Origin: EB88 sp965199135
GTDB lineage: Bacteria > Acidobacteriota > Terriglobia > Terriglobales > Acidobacteriaceae
Direction: 5' to 3'
Assembly (NCBI GenBank): GCA_965199135.1
Contig: OZ240685.1
Location: forward strand, 930,001-994,000
DNA length: 64,000 nt
Both the position numbers and the translations under genes were made by a program. The notes under the pieces were generated by a model. The model did no database searches and was not told where the DNA came from. It saw only the letters and a program-made list of their open reading frames with translations. Shown piece by piece: positions 41,622 to 50,436 of the stretch (positions are counted from its first letter, which is position 1; each line of letters starts with the position of its first letter).

Positions 41622-43448
41622 CTAGAGCCGGCAGATCAGCAGCTCGCGCTCGTAGATCATCTCGGGTGGCAGGTGGTCGTGCAATGCGAGGAACAGCTCT
41701 TCGTGCCCCATCACTTCGCGTTTCCATGCCTCTCGATCAACCGTCTCGAGCGTCGTGAACTGCGCCGGGGAGAAGTCGAGCCCGGACCACTCGATGTCGG
41801 CGTACAGGGGCACCCAGCCGATCGGCGTCTCCTGCCCGCGCACCCGGCCACGTACGCGGTCGACGACCCACTTCAACACGCGCATGTTCTCGGAGTAGCC
41901 CGGCCACAGGAACTTGCCATCCGCGCCACGACGGAACCAGTTCACATGAAAGATGCGCGGCGTCGAGTGGAGCGAACGCTGCATGCGCAGCCAGTGCCGG
42001 AAGTAGTCGCCCATGTGGTACCCACAGAAAGGCAGCATCGCCATCGGGTCGCGGCGCACGGTGCCGACCGCTCCGCCGGCGGCTGCAGTGGTTTCCGAGC
42101 CCATGGTCGCGCCGACGTATACGCCCGAGGACCAGTTAAACGCCTGGAAGACCAGCGGCATGGTGGTCGGCCGGCGCCCGCCGAAGATGAACGCGGAGAT
42201 CGGGACGCCCTCAGGGTCTTCCCACGCCGGGTCGATCGTGGGGCACTGGCTCGCCGGCGCGGTAAAGCGGCCATTGGGATGCGCCGCGGGTGTGGATGAG
42301 GCGGGCGTCCACGGCTGGCCACGCCAGTCGAGTGCCTCGGCTGGCGGCGTGTCGGTCATCCCCTCCCACCAGACGCCGCCGTCGGGAACGCCATCCGTCG
42401 TGGTGAGCGCGACGTTGGTAAAGATGGTATTGCGCGCGAGGGTCGCCATCGCGTTGGGGTTGGTCTTCGCGCTGGTGCCCGGCGCCACGCCAAAGAAGCC
42501 GGCTTCCGGATTGATCGCCCGTAGCTGCCCGGTCGCATCCGGCCGGATCCATGCGATATCATCCCCGACGGTCCAGACCTTCCAGCCATCGAAGCCGGCA
42601 GGCGGAATCATCATGGCGAAGTTCGTCTTGCCGCAGGCAGAGGGAAACGCCGCAGCGACGTAGGTCTTTTCATGGGTCGGCGACTCGACGCCGACGATCA
42701 GCATGTGCTCGGCCATCCAGCCCTCGTCGCGCGCGATATTCGACGCGATACGCAGGGCGAAGCACTTCTTTCCGAGCAGCGCGTTGCCGCCGTAGCCCGA
42801 GCCATAGGACCAGATCTCGCGCGTCTCCGGGAAGTGCACGATGTACTTCTCGTCGTTGCAGGGCCACGGCACATCCCGCTGCCCCGGCGCGAGCGGCGCG
42901 CCCACCGAGTGCAGGCACGGCACCACGCGCTTCTGGTCTTTATCGATCTCCGCGTAGACCGGTGTGCCGATCCGCGCCATAATGCGCATGTTCACGACGG
43001 CATAGGCCGAGTCGGTGAGCTGCACCCCAATCTGCGACATGGGCGAGCCGATCGGCCCCATCGAGAATGGCATGACATACATCGTGCGCCCACGCATCGA
43101 GCCGCGGAAGAGCTGCTTCAGCTTGCGACGCATCGTGAAGGGGTCTTCCCAGTTGTTCGTGGGTCCGGCGCTGTCCTTTGCGAGCGAGCAGATAAAGGTG
43201 CGGTCTTCTACCCGGGCGACGTCGTTCGGCGCCGAACGCGCATAGAAGCAGCCGGGCCATTTTTGCTCCGCCAGTCGAGTGAAGGTTCCCGCCGCGACGA
43301 GTTCGTCGCAAAGCATGGCATTCTCCTCGTCCGTGCCATCGATCCAGTGGATCGAATCCGGCTGGCACAGGTCCGCCATCTTTTCGACCCAGCGGATGAG
43401 ATGACGGTTTGCCGTGGGGATTGCTGTTGTTGCGATCGCTGTTGCCAA
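41622..43448 (-). CDS. pckG: Phosphoenolpyruvate carboxykinase (GTP)
   Basis: This protein of about 608 residues converts oxaloacetate plus GTP to phosphoenolpyruvate, CO2 and GDP, the entry step of gluconeogenesis. I used the TTG at 43448 because AGGAG lies five bases upstream. In-frame codons before it do not resemble the family. Characteristic motifs are the N-terminal FICSLAKDSAGPTNNWEDP, YGSGYGGNAL at about 215-224, the kinase-1a P-loop with reactive Cys AAFPSACGKTNFAMM at about 266-280, VWTVGDDIAWI, and the mobile part VGATMGSETTAAA. The length is typical for the GTP-dependent form. Growth on sugar acids and amino acids would need this enzyme. Confidence 0.95.
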   Translation of the reverse strand: MATAIATTAIPTANRHLIRWVEKMADLCQPDSIHWIDGTDEENAMLCDELVAAGTFTRLAEQKWPGCFYARSAPNDVARVEDRTFICSLAKDSAGPTNNWEDPFTMRRKLKQLFRGSMRGRTMYVMPFSMGPIGSPMSQIGVQLTDSAYAVVNMRIMARIGTPVYAEIDKDQKRVVPCLHSVGAPLAPGQRDVPWPCNDEKYIVHFPETREIWSYGSGYGGNALLGKKCFALRIASNIARDEGWMAEHMLIVGVESPTHEKTYVAAAFPSACGKTNFAMMIPPAGFDGWKVWTVGDDIAWIRPDATGQLRAINPEAGFFGVAPGTSAKTNPNAMATLARNTIFTNVALTTTDGVPDGGVWWEGMTDTPPAEALDWRGQPWTPASSTPAAHPNGRFTAPASQCPTIDPAWEDPEGVPISAFIFGGRRPTTMPLVFQAFNWSSGVYVGATMGSETTAAAGGAVGTVRRDPMAMLPFCGYHMGDYFRHWLRMQRSLHSTPRIFHVNWFRRGADGKFLWPGYSENMRVLKWVVDRVRGRVRGQETPIGWVPLYADIEWSGLDFSPAQFTTLETVDREAWKREVMGHEELFLALHDHLPPEMIYERELLICRL

Positions 43449-43601
43449 GGTGGCTCCTGAAGGGATCACGGCAGGCCGTGGGTGCTGGTGGCGCACCCAT
43501 CAGCACGGTGACCAGGATGGGCTTCCGAAAGCCACACCCTGTCACTATTCTGCGCCTTTTGGGAGGCAGGAACTACTCCATGCCTCCTGTGGGAGCAGGC
43601 G

Positions 43602-44402
43602 CTAGTGCTTCAGGTTCTCAGGCACGGCAACCGCCCGGAATCGTAGCGCCAGCTCGCGCAGCTCCCCGCCGAGGTCCGGGCCCGAGAGCGGCTTGCCATG
43701 ACCCGGCGCGACCACGGCGACGTCCATCGACGACAGGCGCTCGACCGAATCCTGCGCGGCCTCCCAGTCCGAGGTGAAGTACGAGGGCGGCCCATGCAGC
43801 TCGGGCGCCTGCGTGAACGCCGCCTCAAAGAAGGACTCGGGCTTGGTGGTGCAGAAGGCATCGCCCACCAGCAGCGTCCAATCGCTGGCCTGGTACAGCG
43901 AGCAGTGCCCTGGCGTGTGGCCCGGCGTGTGGATGACCTCCCAGCCCGGCAGAACGCTGTTCTTGCCGAGGGTGAGCTCTTCAAGCCGGCCATCGAGGTT
44001 GATCGGGCCCTTGGGATAGAGCGGCGAGAGCAGGCTCATCATGCCACCGCCGGCGCCCGCATTGGGAGCCGGGTACTCCTGCTCCCCGGTCAGGTAGGGG
44101 AACTCGAGGGGATGGGCATACACCGGCACGTTCCAGTCCTCGGCGAGCACCGGCGCGGCGCTGACGTGATCGAAGTGGCCATGGGTCAGCACGATGGCAT
44201 TGGGCGGCCCGGAGAAATGCTTCTCGGCCCAGCGGCGGATCATGTCGTGGGTAAACGGCAGGGCGGCATCGATCAGCGTCCAGCTTCCGTCGGGATGGGT
44301 GACGGCGAATACATTCACAAACGCGATGCGCAGTCCCCGGACGTTGGGCGCGACTGCGTCCATCGGAACCACCTGGTCTTCGCGTACGGCTACCTTGTCC
44401 AT
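43602..44402 (-). CDS. MBL-fold metallo-hydrolase
   Basis: This 266-residue metallo-beta-lactamase-fold hydrolase starts at ATG 44402, with AGGAGG ten bases upstream. A TTG nine bases earlier sits too close to that site. The metal-binding H-x-H-x-D-H is in IVLTHGHFDHVSA, followed by HTPGHTPGHCSLY with the next His and VGDAFC with the bridging Asp, and a final His in VVAPGHGKPLSG. Two metals are expected. Relatives include glyoxalase II-like and lactonase-like hydrolases, and the substrate here is not known. It lies 153 bp upstream of pckG on the same strand. Confidence 0.85.
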   Translation of the reverse strand: MDKVAVREDQVVPMDAVAPNVRGLRIAFVNVFAVTHPDGSWTLIDAALPFTHDMIRRWAEKHFSGPPNAIVLTHGHFDHVSAAPVLAEDWNVPVYAHPLEFPYLTGEQEYPAPNAGAGGGMMSLLSPLYPKGPINLDGRLEELTLGKNSVLPGWEVIHTPGHTPGHCSLYQASDWTLLVGDAFCTTKPESFFEAAFTQAPELHGPPSYFTSDWEAAQDSVERLSSMDVAVVAPGHGKPLSGPDLGGELRELALRFRAVAVPENLKH

Positions 44403-44443
44403 GTGCGGCAAACCTCCTCACAGTACGATGCGCGCACGAAAAA

Positions 44444-44465
44444 GCCCGCGCCGGAAAGCGCGGGC
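44444..44465 (-). terminator. Rho-independent terminator of the thioredoxin-like gene
   Basis: An 8-bp GC-only stem (44444-44451 with 44458-44465) carries a 6-base loop. On the minus strand it is followed by TTTTT, right after the thioredoxin-like stop codon. Confidence 0.85.
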
Positions 44466-44487
44466 CTGCTCCAGCCTGGAGGCGAAT

Positions 44488-44958
44488 CTACTTCCACTTC
44501 TCCAGGAAGTCGTGAACCGACGAAGCGTCCATGTGGCGCATGTCCGCGAACTGCCCGCTCTGCCCGTAGACTGCTGTGCCATCCGCCTTCAGGACTGCGA
44601 GAGAAGGAACGCCCTTCTTCAGATTCACACCGTACTTCTCGCCGATGTCGAGGTTCTGATCGATGCGGCCCACGTTCACATCCACCAGCACGAAGTTCTT
44701 GTTGAGGATGGCCAGGTTCTCAGGCTGATGGAAGTACAGGTTCAGCACCTGGCAGTCCCCGCACCAGTCGCCCCCGAAGTCCAGGATGACACGCTTGTGC
44801 TCGTGCCGGGCTGTCTTGAGGGCTGCGTCGATGTCGCCCTGGGCAGCGCTGACATCCGGGAAGATATGCGCGTGAGGCAGCGGCTGCTGCGCCACAACTG
44901 GACCAGCGAACAACAAGGTGCAGGCCGCTGCGGCCAGCACACGATCTTTCAGGGACAT
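44488..44958 (-). CDS. Exported thioredoxin-like protein
   Basis: This 156-residue protein has a signal peptide (VLAAAACTLLFAGPVVAQQ) and a thioredoxin fold. The active-site motif is WCGDC in ILDFGGDWCGDCQVLNLYF, a variant of W-C-G-P-C in which Pro is Asp. The cis-Pro strand is KGVPSLAVL. The protein is probably a periplasmic thiol-disulfide reductase or heat-resistance-type thioredoxin. I used ATG 44958. A GTG six bases upstream is the alternative. It ends at a strong terminator and is divergent from the YXWGXW lipoprotein gene, with about 150 bp between them. Confidence 0.87.
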   Translation of the reverse strand: MSLKDRVLAAAACTLLFAGPVVAQQPLPHAHIFPDVSAAQGDIDAALKTARHEHKRVILDFGGDWCGDCQVLNLYFHQPENLAILNKNFVLVDVNVGRIDQNLDIGEKYGVNLKKGVPSLAVLKADGTAVYGQSGQFADMRHMDASSVHDFLEKWK

Positions 44959-45110
44959 CTTCACTCTGGGTAGACTCCTTGGCTCTCAGGGTACCGCAGT
45001 GGCCGTTCGCACACAGCGCGATGACCTTCGGCTTGGAAATCGCTCCCACGGCAACTTAGTCGGCACCATGGTGTCTCCACAAACGCATCAGATAGACGCG
45101 GAGACTTACC

Positions 45111-46868
45111 ATGCGTAATCGAACGATAGCTTTTTGCGGCACCGCCGCACTTGCCGGCCTCCTGACCATCAGCGGCTGCCACAAGGCGGACACGGTAAGC
45201 AACGATCCAAATGATCCGGCCAACGCGAACCTGGCGAATGCAAGCGGCGCCCCGGTGAACGAGAGCGCAGGGGCTCCGCAGTACGGCAATGGCGGAACGA
45301 ACAGCAGCTACAGCAATGCAGCGCCAGCATCCAGCTACTCGGGCAGCAACTCCGGGAGCGCCATGCCGCCTCCTCCGCCGGAAGATACCCCCGGGAACAA
45401 CGCGGCTGGCAACGATAACGGCCAGGGAACGGGCCAGGGAACGTACCAGGGAACGTATCAGGACCAGGGCAACGGCGGGTACGCCGACCAGTACGCGGAC
45501 CCCTCCACGTATCCCGCCCAGGGCGGCTACGAGCAGGCTACCTACGCCGAGCAGCCACCACCCGAACTGCCGCAGTACGAGCAGCCGCCCTGCCCCGGCG
45601 ACAACTACATCTGGACGCCCGGATACTGGAACTACGCACCCGCCGGCTACTACTGGGTCCCGGGTATCTGGGTCGTTGCACCCTTCATCGGCGCGCTCTG
45701 GACGCCGCCTTACTGGGGCTATGACAGCGGTAGCTACGGCTTTCACCATGGCTACTGGGGTGACCACATCGGGTTCTACGGCGGCATCGCCTATGGTTTC
45801 GGCTACTTTGGCCATGGCTACGAAGGCGGCTACTGGAACCACAACAACTTCTACTACAACACCAGCGTCACGCGGGTGAACACCAGCAATGTGCGCAATG
45901 TGTACGTGCATAACGTGACGATCAACAACTACACCCGGGTCGACTACAACGGGGGACGCGGCGGCACCGATGCGCGCCCCGCGCCGTATGAGCTGGCCGC
46001 AGCACGGGAGCAGCACTTCGGCGCCCTGCCTGCGCAGCAGCAGCATATCGCCCAGGCCATGGACAACCGGGCGCAGTTCGCCAAGGCGGATGGCGGGCGG
46101 CCGCAGACGCTGGTCGCGGCACATCCCCTTTCCGGTCGGACGGTGAGCAATCCTCGCGAGGCAAACCTTCGCCCGGTAGGCGCGCCGGTCAACAACATCC
46201 GGCAGATGCAGGGCAATGTTGCCGCACAGCGACCCGGCAGTCCAACCATGCAGGGACGACCTGGCGGCGAGCAGCGGCCACAGCCCGGCAACCCGCCGCA
46301 GCAGCGTTTCGCACAGCAAAACCAGCAGCGGACACCCCAGCAGACTCAGATCCAGAATCAGCAACGAGTGCAGCAGGCGAACCAAGAGCACGAGCAGCAG
46401 CATGCCCAGCCACAGCAGCAACAACGGCCACAGCAGCAACACGCCCAGCCACAGCAGCAACAACGGCCACAGCAGCAACACGCCCAGCCACAGCAGCAGC
46501 AGCATGCCCAGCCACAGCAGCAGCAACGGTCCCAGCCAGAGCAGCAGCATGCCCAGCCACAGCAGCAGCAACGGCCCCAGCCAGAGCAGCAGCATACCCA
46601 GCCGGAGCAGCAGCAGCGGCCACAGCCACAGCAGCATACCCAGCCGGAGCAGCAGCAGCGGCCACAGCCACAGCAGCAGCATGCCCGGCCAGAACAGCAG
46701 CAACGGCCGCAGCCACAGCAGCAGCATGCCCAGCCAGAGCAGCAGCAACGGCCGCAGCCACAACAGCAGCATGCCCAGCCGGAGCAGCAGAGGCCGCAGG
46801 AGCAGCACGAGGCGCCGCACACAGAAGCCGCGCCCCATGGAGGCGGCAACGACCACGGCCACAACTAA
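45111..46868 (+). CDS. YXWGXW-repeat lipoprotein with Gln/Pro/His-rich tandem-repeat tail
   Basis: This 585-residue protein has a lipoprotein signal (ALAGLLTISGC, lipobox Cys23). A low-complexity Asn/Gly/Ala region is followed by two or three aromatic repeats of the YXWGXW type (YIWTPGYWNYAPAGYYWVPGIWV, in pieces), seen in BcpO-related surface proteins. Gly/Tyr-rich stretches (GFYGGIAYGFGYFGHGYEGGYW) follow. From residue 431 to 565 there are about ten tandem units of the type HAQPQQQQRPQ with varied Gln-to-Glu changes. The tail ends in His-rich GGGNDHGHN. It is probably lipid-anchored and exposed on the outside of the cell. A role in the cell envelope or metal binding is guessed from the composition only. 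Confidence 0.85.
   Translation: MRNRTIAFCGTAALAGLLTISGCHKADTVSNDPNDPANANLANASGAPVNESAGAPQYGNGGTNSSYSNAAPASSYSGSNSGSAMPPPPPEDTPGNNAAGNDNGQGTGQGTYQGTYQDQGNGGYADQYADPSTYPAQGGYEQATYAEQPPPELPQYEQPPCPGDNYIWTPGYWNYAPAGYYWVPGIWVVAPFIGALWTPPYWGYDSGSYGFHHGYWGDHIGFYGGIAYGFGYFGHGYEGGYWNHNNFYYNTSVTRVNTSNVRNVYVHNVTINNYTRVDYNGGRGGTDARPAPYELAAAREQHFGALPAQQQHIAQAMDNRAQFAKADGGRPQTLVAAHPLSGRTVSNPREANLRPVGAPVNNIRQMQGNVAAQRPGSPTMQGRPGGEQRPQPGNPPQQRFAQQNQQRTPQQTQIQNQQRVQQANQEHEQQHAQPQQQQRPQQQHAQPQQQQRPQQQHAQPQQQQHAQPQQQQRSQPEQQHAQPQQQQRPQPEQQHTQPEQQQRPQPQQHTQPEQQQRPQPQQQHARPEQQQRPQPQQQHAQPEQQQRPQPQQQHAQPEQQRPQEQHEAPHTEAAPHGGGNDHGHN
46401..46805 (+). repeat. Tandem coding repeat, about 36-45 bp units
   Basis: Ten imperfect in-frame units within the YXWGXW lipoprotein gene start with CAC or CAT (His) codons and are rich in CAG and CAA codons. 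Two near-identical 39-base copies at the start suggest recent duplication by slippage. One shorter unit lacks the RPQ part. The later units carry more GAG, giving Glu for Gln. Confidence 0.85.
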
Positions 46869-46882
46869 CCACCCTCACGCAT

Positions 46883-46915
46883 AGGAAAGTGGCAGCCATG
46901 GCTGCCGCTTCCTTT
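46883..46915. terminator. Hairpin between convergent lipoprotein and thrS genes
   Basis: Seven perfect inner GC-rich pairs (GGCAGCC with GGCTGCC around AT) extend outward with AGGAA pairing to TTCCT across a one-base bulge. A-rich and T-rich flanks let it act in both directions. Confidence 0.65.
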
Positions 46916-46927
46916 ATGCTCGCAAGA

Positions 46928-49006
46928 TCACAGTTCGGTGGAGTGGGACGCGACCAACTCTCGCGCGCGCGCCACAAAGTCCAGCATCAGCATGGACCCG
47001 CCATCGCCCTTGCCGCGGGTCCGCACGCTCACTGACGCTGCGTCGGCTTCCTTGTCGCCCATGACGAGGATGTACGGCACCTTCTGCAGCGTGAACTCGC
47101 GGATCTTCGCGTTCATCTTCTCATTGCGTGCATCGAGTTCGACGCGAAAACCTGCCATCTCGAGCGAAGCCTTCACCTCTTCCGCATACATCTGGTGCTT
47201 CTCGGAGATGGGAACAAGCCCGATCTGCACCGGCGCGAGCCACAGCGGAAATGCACCCGCATAGTGCTCGATCAGCACACCGAAGAAACGCTCCACCGAG
47301 CCGAATAGTGCGCGGTGCACCATCACCGGCTGGTGCCGCTCGCCATCCTCGCCGACATACTCGAGCTCAAAACGCGCAGGGAGGTTGAAGTCAAACTGCA
47401 CGGTCGAGAGCTGCCACAAGCGCCCCAGCACATCGACCAGCTTGATGTCGATTTTTGGACCGTAGAACGCGGCCTCACCCGGGATTGTCTTGTACGTGAC
47501 GCCCTTCCGCTCGAGCGCGCGAATCAGCGCATTCGTTGCTTCGTTCCAGTTCTCCGCAGAGCCGGCCCATGCCTTCGCATCGCTCGGATCCCAGGTCGAT
47601 AACTCCACCTGGAACTTCTCGAAGCCAAACGTCTTCAGGACCGACTCAGCGAAGTCCACGCACGCAACCACTTCATCTTCGATCTGCGAGGGCATGCAGA
47701 AGATATGCGCATCATCCTGCGTGAAGCCGCGCACGCGCAGCAGCCCATGCATCGTGCCCGAGCGTTCGTAGCGGTACACATTGCCCAGCTCGGCATAGCG
47801 CACCGGCAGGTCGCGGTAGCTCTTGGGCGAGTTCTTGTAGATCAGGATGTGGAACGGGCAGTTCATCGGCTTCAGCCGGTAGAGCGCGTCATCGAGCTCC
47901 ATTGGCGTGAACATGTCCTTCGCGTAGTAGCCTTCGTGCCCGCTGGTCTGCCAGAGGTTGATCTTGGCCACGTGCGGCGTGTAGACCAATTCGTAACCGC
48001 GACGGATACATTCCCGGCGCATCCACTCTTCCATCTCGCGGCGAATCACCGCCCCCTTCGGATGGAAGAACACGAGCCCCGCGCCAGCGAGCTCCTGGAT
48101 CGAGAAGAGGTCCAGCTGCTTGCCCAGGAGACGGTGATCGCGCTTGCTGATCTCCTCGAGCCGCGCGAAGTGTGCGTCGAGCTCCTTTTGCGAGAAGAAC
48201 GCCGTGCCATAGATGCGCTGCAGCTGCGGGTTCTTCTCATCCCCCAGCCAGTACGCACCAGCCAGCGACAGGACGCGGAAGGCCTTCACGCGCCCGGTCG
48301 AGGGCACATGCGGTCCACGGCAGAAGTCAGTGAACGCGCCATTTCGATAGAGCGAGATCTCGTCGCCAGGCTGTGTGAAGCGCTCGATGAAGTGAACCTT
48401 CATGAAGTCGCCCTGCTTCCCGTAGTCCGCGAGGCCCTGCTCACGCGGCTCGAAGACGCGCTGGAAGCGCTCATCGCGCGCGACCACCTCGGCCATGCGT
48501 GCCTCAAGCAGCTTGAGGTCTTCCTGCGTCAGTGGCGTCTCGCGATAAACGTCGTAGAAGAAGCCGGCGTCGGTCGCTGGACCATGGCCCAGCTTGGTGT
48601 CCGGGAAAAGCTCGAGCAGCGCCGTCGCCATGACGTGAGCCGCCGAGTGTCGCAGGACCTTCAACGCCTCGGGGTCGTTTTCCTTCAGCAGCGACAGGGC
48701 CACGTCCTCGGTGAGCGGCGACTCGAGATCGACCAGCCGCTCAGCGGCCGCATCCTCGGCGCCATACATCGCAGCCTCGGTGACTCCGGCTTCGGTTGCG
48801 TCATCGCGCTCGGCGGCCTGGGGCGTCACGGCGAGTGGCCGCACCCGGGCCACGACGACAGCTGCTGCGAGGCGGGGCGAGATGGCCTCGGCGATCGCAC
48901 GCGGGGTGGTGCCTGCCGCGACCTCGCGGATCGCGCCATCGGGAAGCTGTACCTTGATGATCTTTGCGCCTGCTGCAGCGCCTGTTTGCTCTCTTTGTTC
49001 GCTCAT
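46928..49006 (-). CDS. thrS: Threonine--tRNA ligase
   Basis: This 692-residue class II synthetase attaches threonine to tRNA-Thr. The start ATG 49006 has GGAG upstream. It begins with a TGS-like domain (KIIKVQLPDGAIREV), but residues about 55-89 are an Ala/Glu-rich stretch that I do not expect in the family and that looks inserted. The editing domain carries HSAAHVMATAL and FCRGPHVPSTG. The catalytic domain has the zinc ligands Cys in MNCPFHIL, His in FTQDDAHIF and His in VMVHRALFGSVER. The C-terminal anticodon-binding domain is PVQIGLVPISEKHQMYAEEV. The sequence is otherwise complete. Confidence 0.95.
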   Translation of the reverse strand: MSEQREQTGAAAGAKIIKVQLPDGAIREVAAGTTPRAIAEAISPRLAAAVVVARVRPLAVTPQAAERDDATEAGVTEAAMYGAEDAAAERLVDLESPLTEDVALSLLKENDPEALKVLRHSAAHVMATALLELFPDTKLGHGPATDAGFFYDVYRETPLTQEDLKLLEARMAEVVARDERFQRVFEPREQGLADYGKQGDFMKVHFIERFTQPGDEISLYRNGAFTDFCRGPHVPSTGRVKAFRVLSLAGAYWLGDEKNPQLQRIYGTAFFSQKELDAHFARLEEISKRDHRLLGKQLDLFSIQELAGAGLVFFHPKGAVIRREMEEWMRRECIRRGYELVYTPHVAKINLWQTSGHEGYYAKDMFTPMELDDALYRLKPMNCPFHILIYKNSPKSYRDLPVRYAELGNVYRYERSGTMHGLLRVRGFTQDDAHIFCMPSQIEDEVVACVDFAESVLKTFGFEKFQVELSTWDPSDAKAWAGSAENWNEATNALIRALERKGVTYKTIPGEAAFYGPKIDIKLVDVLGRLWQLSTVQFDFNLPARFELEYVGEDGERHQPVMVHRALFGSVERFFGVLIEHYAGAFPLWLAPVQIGLVPISEKHQMYAEEVKASLEMAGFRVELDARNEKMNAKIREFTLQKVPYILVMGDKEADAASVSVRTRGKGDGGSMLMLDFVARARELVASHSTEL

Positions 49007-49060
49007 AGCCAGGCTCCAGCATAGCGCCTGCGCTCTGCCGAACTCCACCTGATGCGCGCT

Positions 49061-49549
49061 CTAGCGATTCAGGAAGACGATCCCCGCGTTCAGGTAGAAG
49101 GCGAAGACACTCCAGAGCAGGTACGGCACCATGAGGTATGCAGCCATCGGCCGGATCGTGCGGAAGGGCCGAATGGTGAGCACAAGGGCCATGATCAGGA
49201 TGGCGAGGTCGATCAGCGCCACGACTGGCGCATGGAGGCCGAAGAAGACCACGGTCCAGCCCAGGTTGACGAACAGCTGCACCCACCACATGCGCAGCCC
49301 GCCCGAACGGCACGAGCTCACCCGCGTTCGCCAGGCCAGCCATGCGGCGATGGCCATCAGCGCGTACAGCATCGTCCAGACGGGGGCGTAGAGCCACTCG
49401 GGCGGTGAGAGCGGCGCCTGCCGCAGGGTATGAAACCATGGATGGATCGAAGCCGCGGCGACACGGCCGCCCACCCCGGCTGCGAGGAACACCGCGAAAA
49501 CGAATCCAAGAAGAGCCATCGCGGAACGGGTGCTGGAAGGCGCCGGCAT
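49061..49549 (-). CDS. tspO: TspO/MBR family tryptophan-rich sensory protein
   Basis: This 162-residue membrane protein has five predicted helices. Family marks are PWFHTLRQAPLSPPEWLYAPVWTMLYALMAIAAWL, WVQLFVNLGWTVVFFGLHAP, and the C-terminal AAYLMVPYLLWSVFAFYLNAGI with its aromatic residues. TspO binds porphyrins, heme precursors and cholesterol-like ligands and responds to light and oxidative stress. It is last in a minus-strand series after the M28 peptidase and GNAT genes, with a 212-bp gap before it. HemB is about 9 kb away, so a direct tie to tetrapyrrole synthesis is not visible. A shorter start at an internal Met is possible. Confidence 0.88.
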   Translation of the reverse strand: MPAPSSTRSAMALLGFVFAVFLAAGVGGRVAAASIHPWFHTLRQAPLSPPEWLYAPVWTMLYALMAIAAWLAWRTRVSSCRSGGLRMWWVQLFVNLGWTVVFFGLHAPVVALIDLAILIMALVLTIRPFRTIRPMAAYLMVPYLLWSVFAFYLNAGIVFLNR

Positions 49550-49761
49550 GAGCCGAGTATCCGCTGCCTGTGCACCGGGCGCAATGGCGAGTGTGGCACC
49601 AGGTTGCGCCCGCGAGAGCGGCGGAGTCCTGTGGCCGCCCCTGTCGGCCTTTGCACAAAACCGGCGCGAACAGGACGAAAGTCATGCTTCGGCCGTCCAC
49701 CAAAGTCTCCCGCGGGCACGTCTTCCGCAGATCCTCCAGGGCACACCGCTGCCTTCTGACC

Positions 49762-50433
49762 TCACACCCGTTGCAGGCGCCGGAAGCGGATCGGGCGCTC
49801 GCGTAGGAACCCGAGCCTCTCGTAGAGCGCAATGGCGCGCCGGTTCGCAGCCGAGACGTGCAGGAAGCTGCGCAGCCCCTCGTCCGCATGCAGGCGAACC
49901 AGCCTTCCGATCAGCGCGGCGGCGTAGCCACGTCCGGTAAAGGCAGGATGGGTGCATACCGCGCTGATCTCCCGGAACGCGCCGATCGCGAGCCGCGTCC
50001 CGGCCATCGCCACGAGCTGCCTCTCCGCCCGGATGCCAAAGAATGGGCCCAGCTCCGGGCTGCGCGGGCGGAAGAAGCCAGGGAATGCCACGTCGGTCAG
50101 CGCGACCATCTCGGATGCCGAAGACACCGGCAGCAACTCGATGGACGGCAGCTCCGGAAGCGCGTCCGAGTGCCGGAGGTGCATCTGCCAGCCTGGGATC
50201 TCGTGCTCGCACACCAGGCCAGGGACCGTCTGCGTTGCCTCACCCGCCGTGTAGATCACCTCACCCGGCGCGAGCAGCTCGCGGAGTGCGCTCCATGCTG
50301 CGGGCGTGTTTTCGGCCACCCCTCCAAATGGAATCACGTCGGCCGGGAACCGGCAGGCCAGCTCCCCGCCCACTCGAAACTGCTGCTGCGTTCCCGTGAG
50401 CGCCGCGACGTACGGGTTTGCAAAGGGCTCCAC
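49762..50433 (-). CDS. GNAT-family N-acetyltransferase
   Basis: This protein of about 223 residues starts at a GTG three bases after the M28 peptidase stop. The acetyl-CoA-binding loop is the V-x-G-R-G-y type, seen as VCTHPAFTGRGYAAALIGRLVRL, preceded by AIGAFREISA. A later AANRRAIALYERLGFLRERPIRF is the typical C-terminal part. The N-terminal 100 residues form a less conserved half, as in fused double-GNAT or phenylacetyltransferase-like proteins. The substrate is unknown. Tight coupling to the M28 gene suggests translation by re-initiation, because no clear ribosome binding site precedes the GTG. Confidence 0.82.
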   Translation of the reverse strand: MEPFANPYVAALTGTQQQFRVGGELACRFPADVIPFGGVAENTPAAWSALRELLAPGEVIYTAGEATQTVPGLVCEHEIPGWQMHLRHSDALPELPSIELLPVSSASEMVALTDVAFPGFFRPRSPELGPFFGIRAERQLVAMAGTRLAIGAFREISAVCTHPAFTGRGYAAALIGRLVRLHADEGLRSFLHVSAANRRAIALYERLGFLRERPIRFRRLQRV

Positions 50434-50436
50434 GGG

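Noticed and set aside
43471..43500. Imperfect inverted repeat upstream of pckG that could be a regulatory hairpin
   Set aside because: Pairing needs wobble pairs and there is no T-run or known motif.
44961..46862. A 633-codon minus-strand frame with many LLLLWLGM-like leucine repeats, resembling a membrane protein
   Set aside because: The leucine repeats are the exact antisense of the CAG/CAA-rich Gln repeats in the YXWGXW lipoprotein gene, which has a signal peptide and family motifs.
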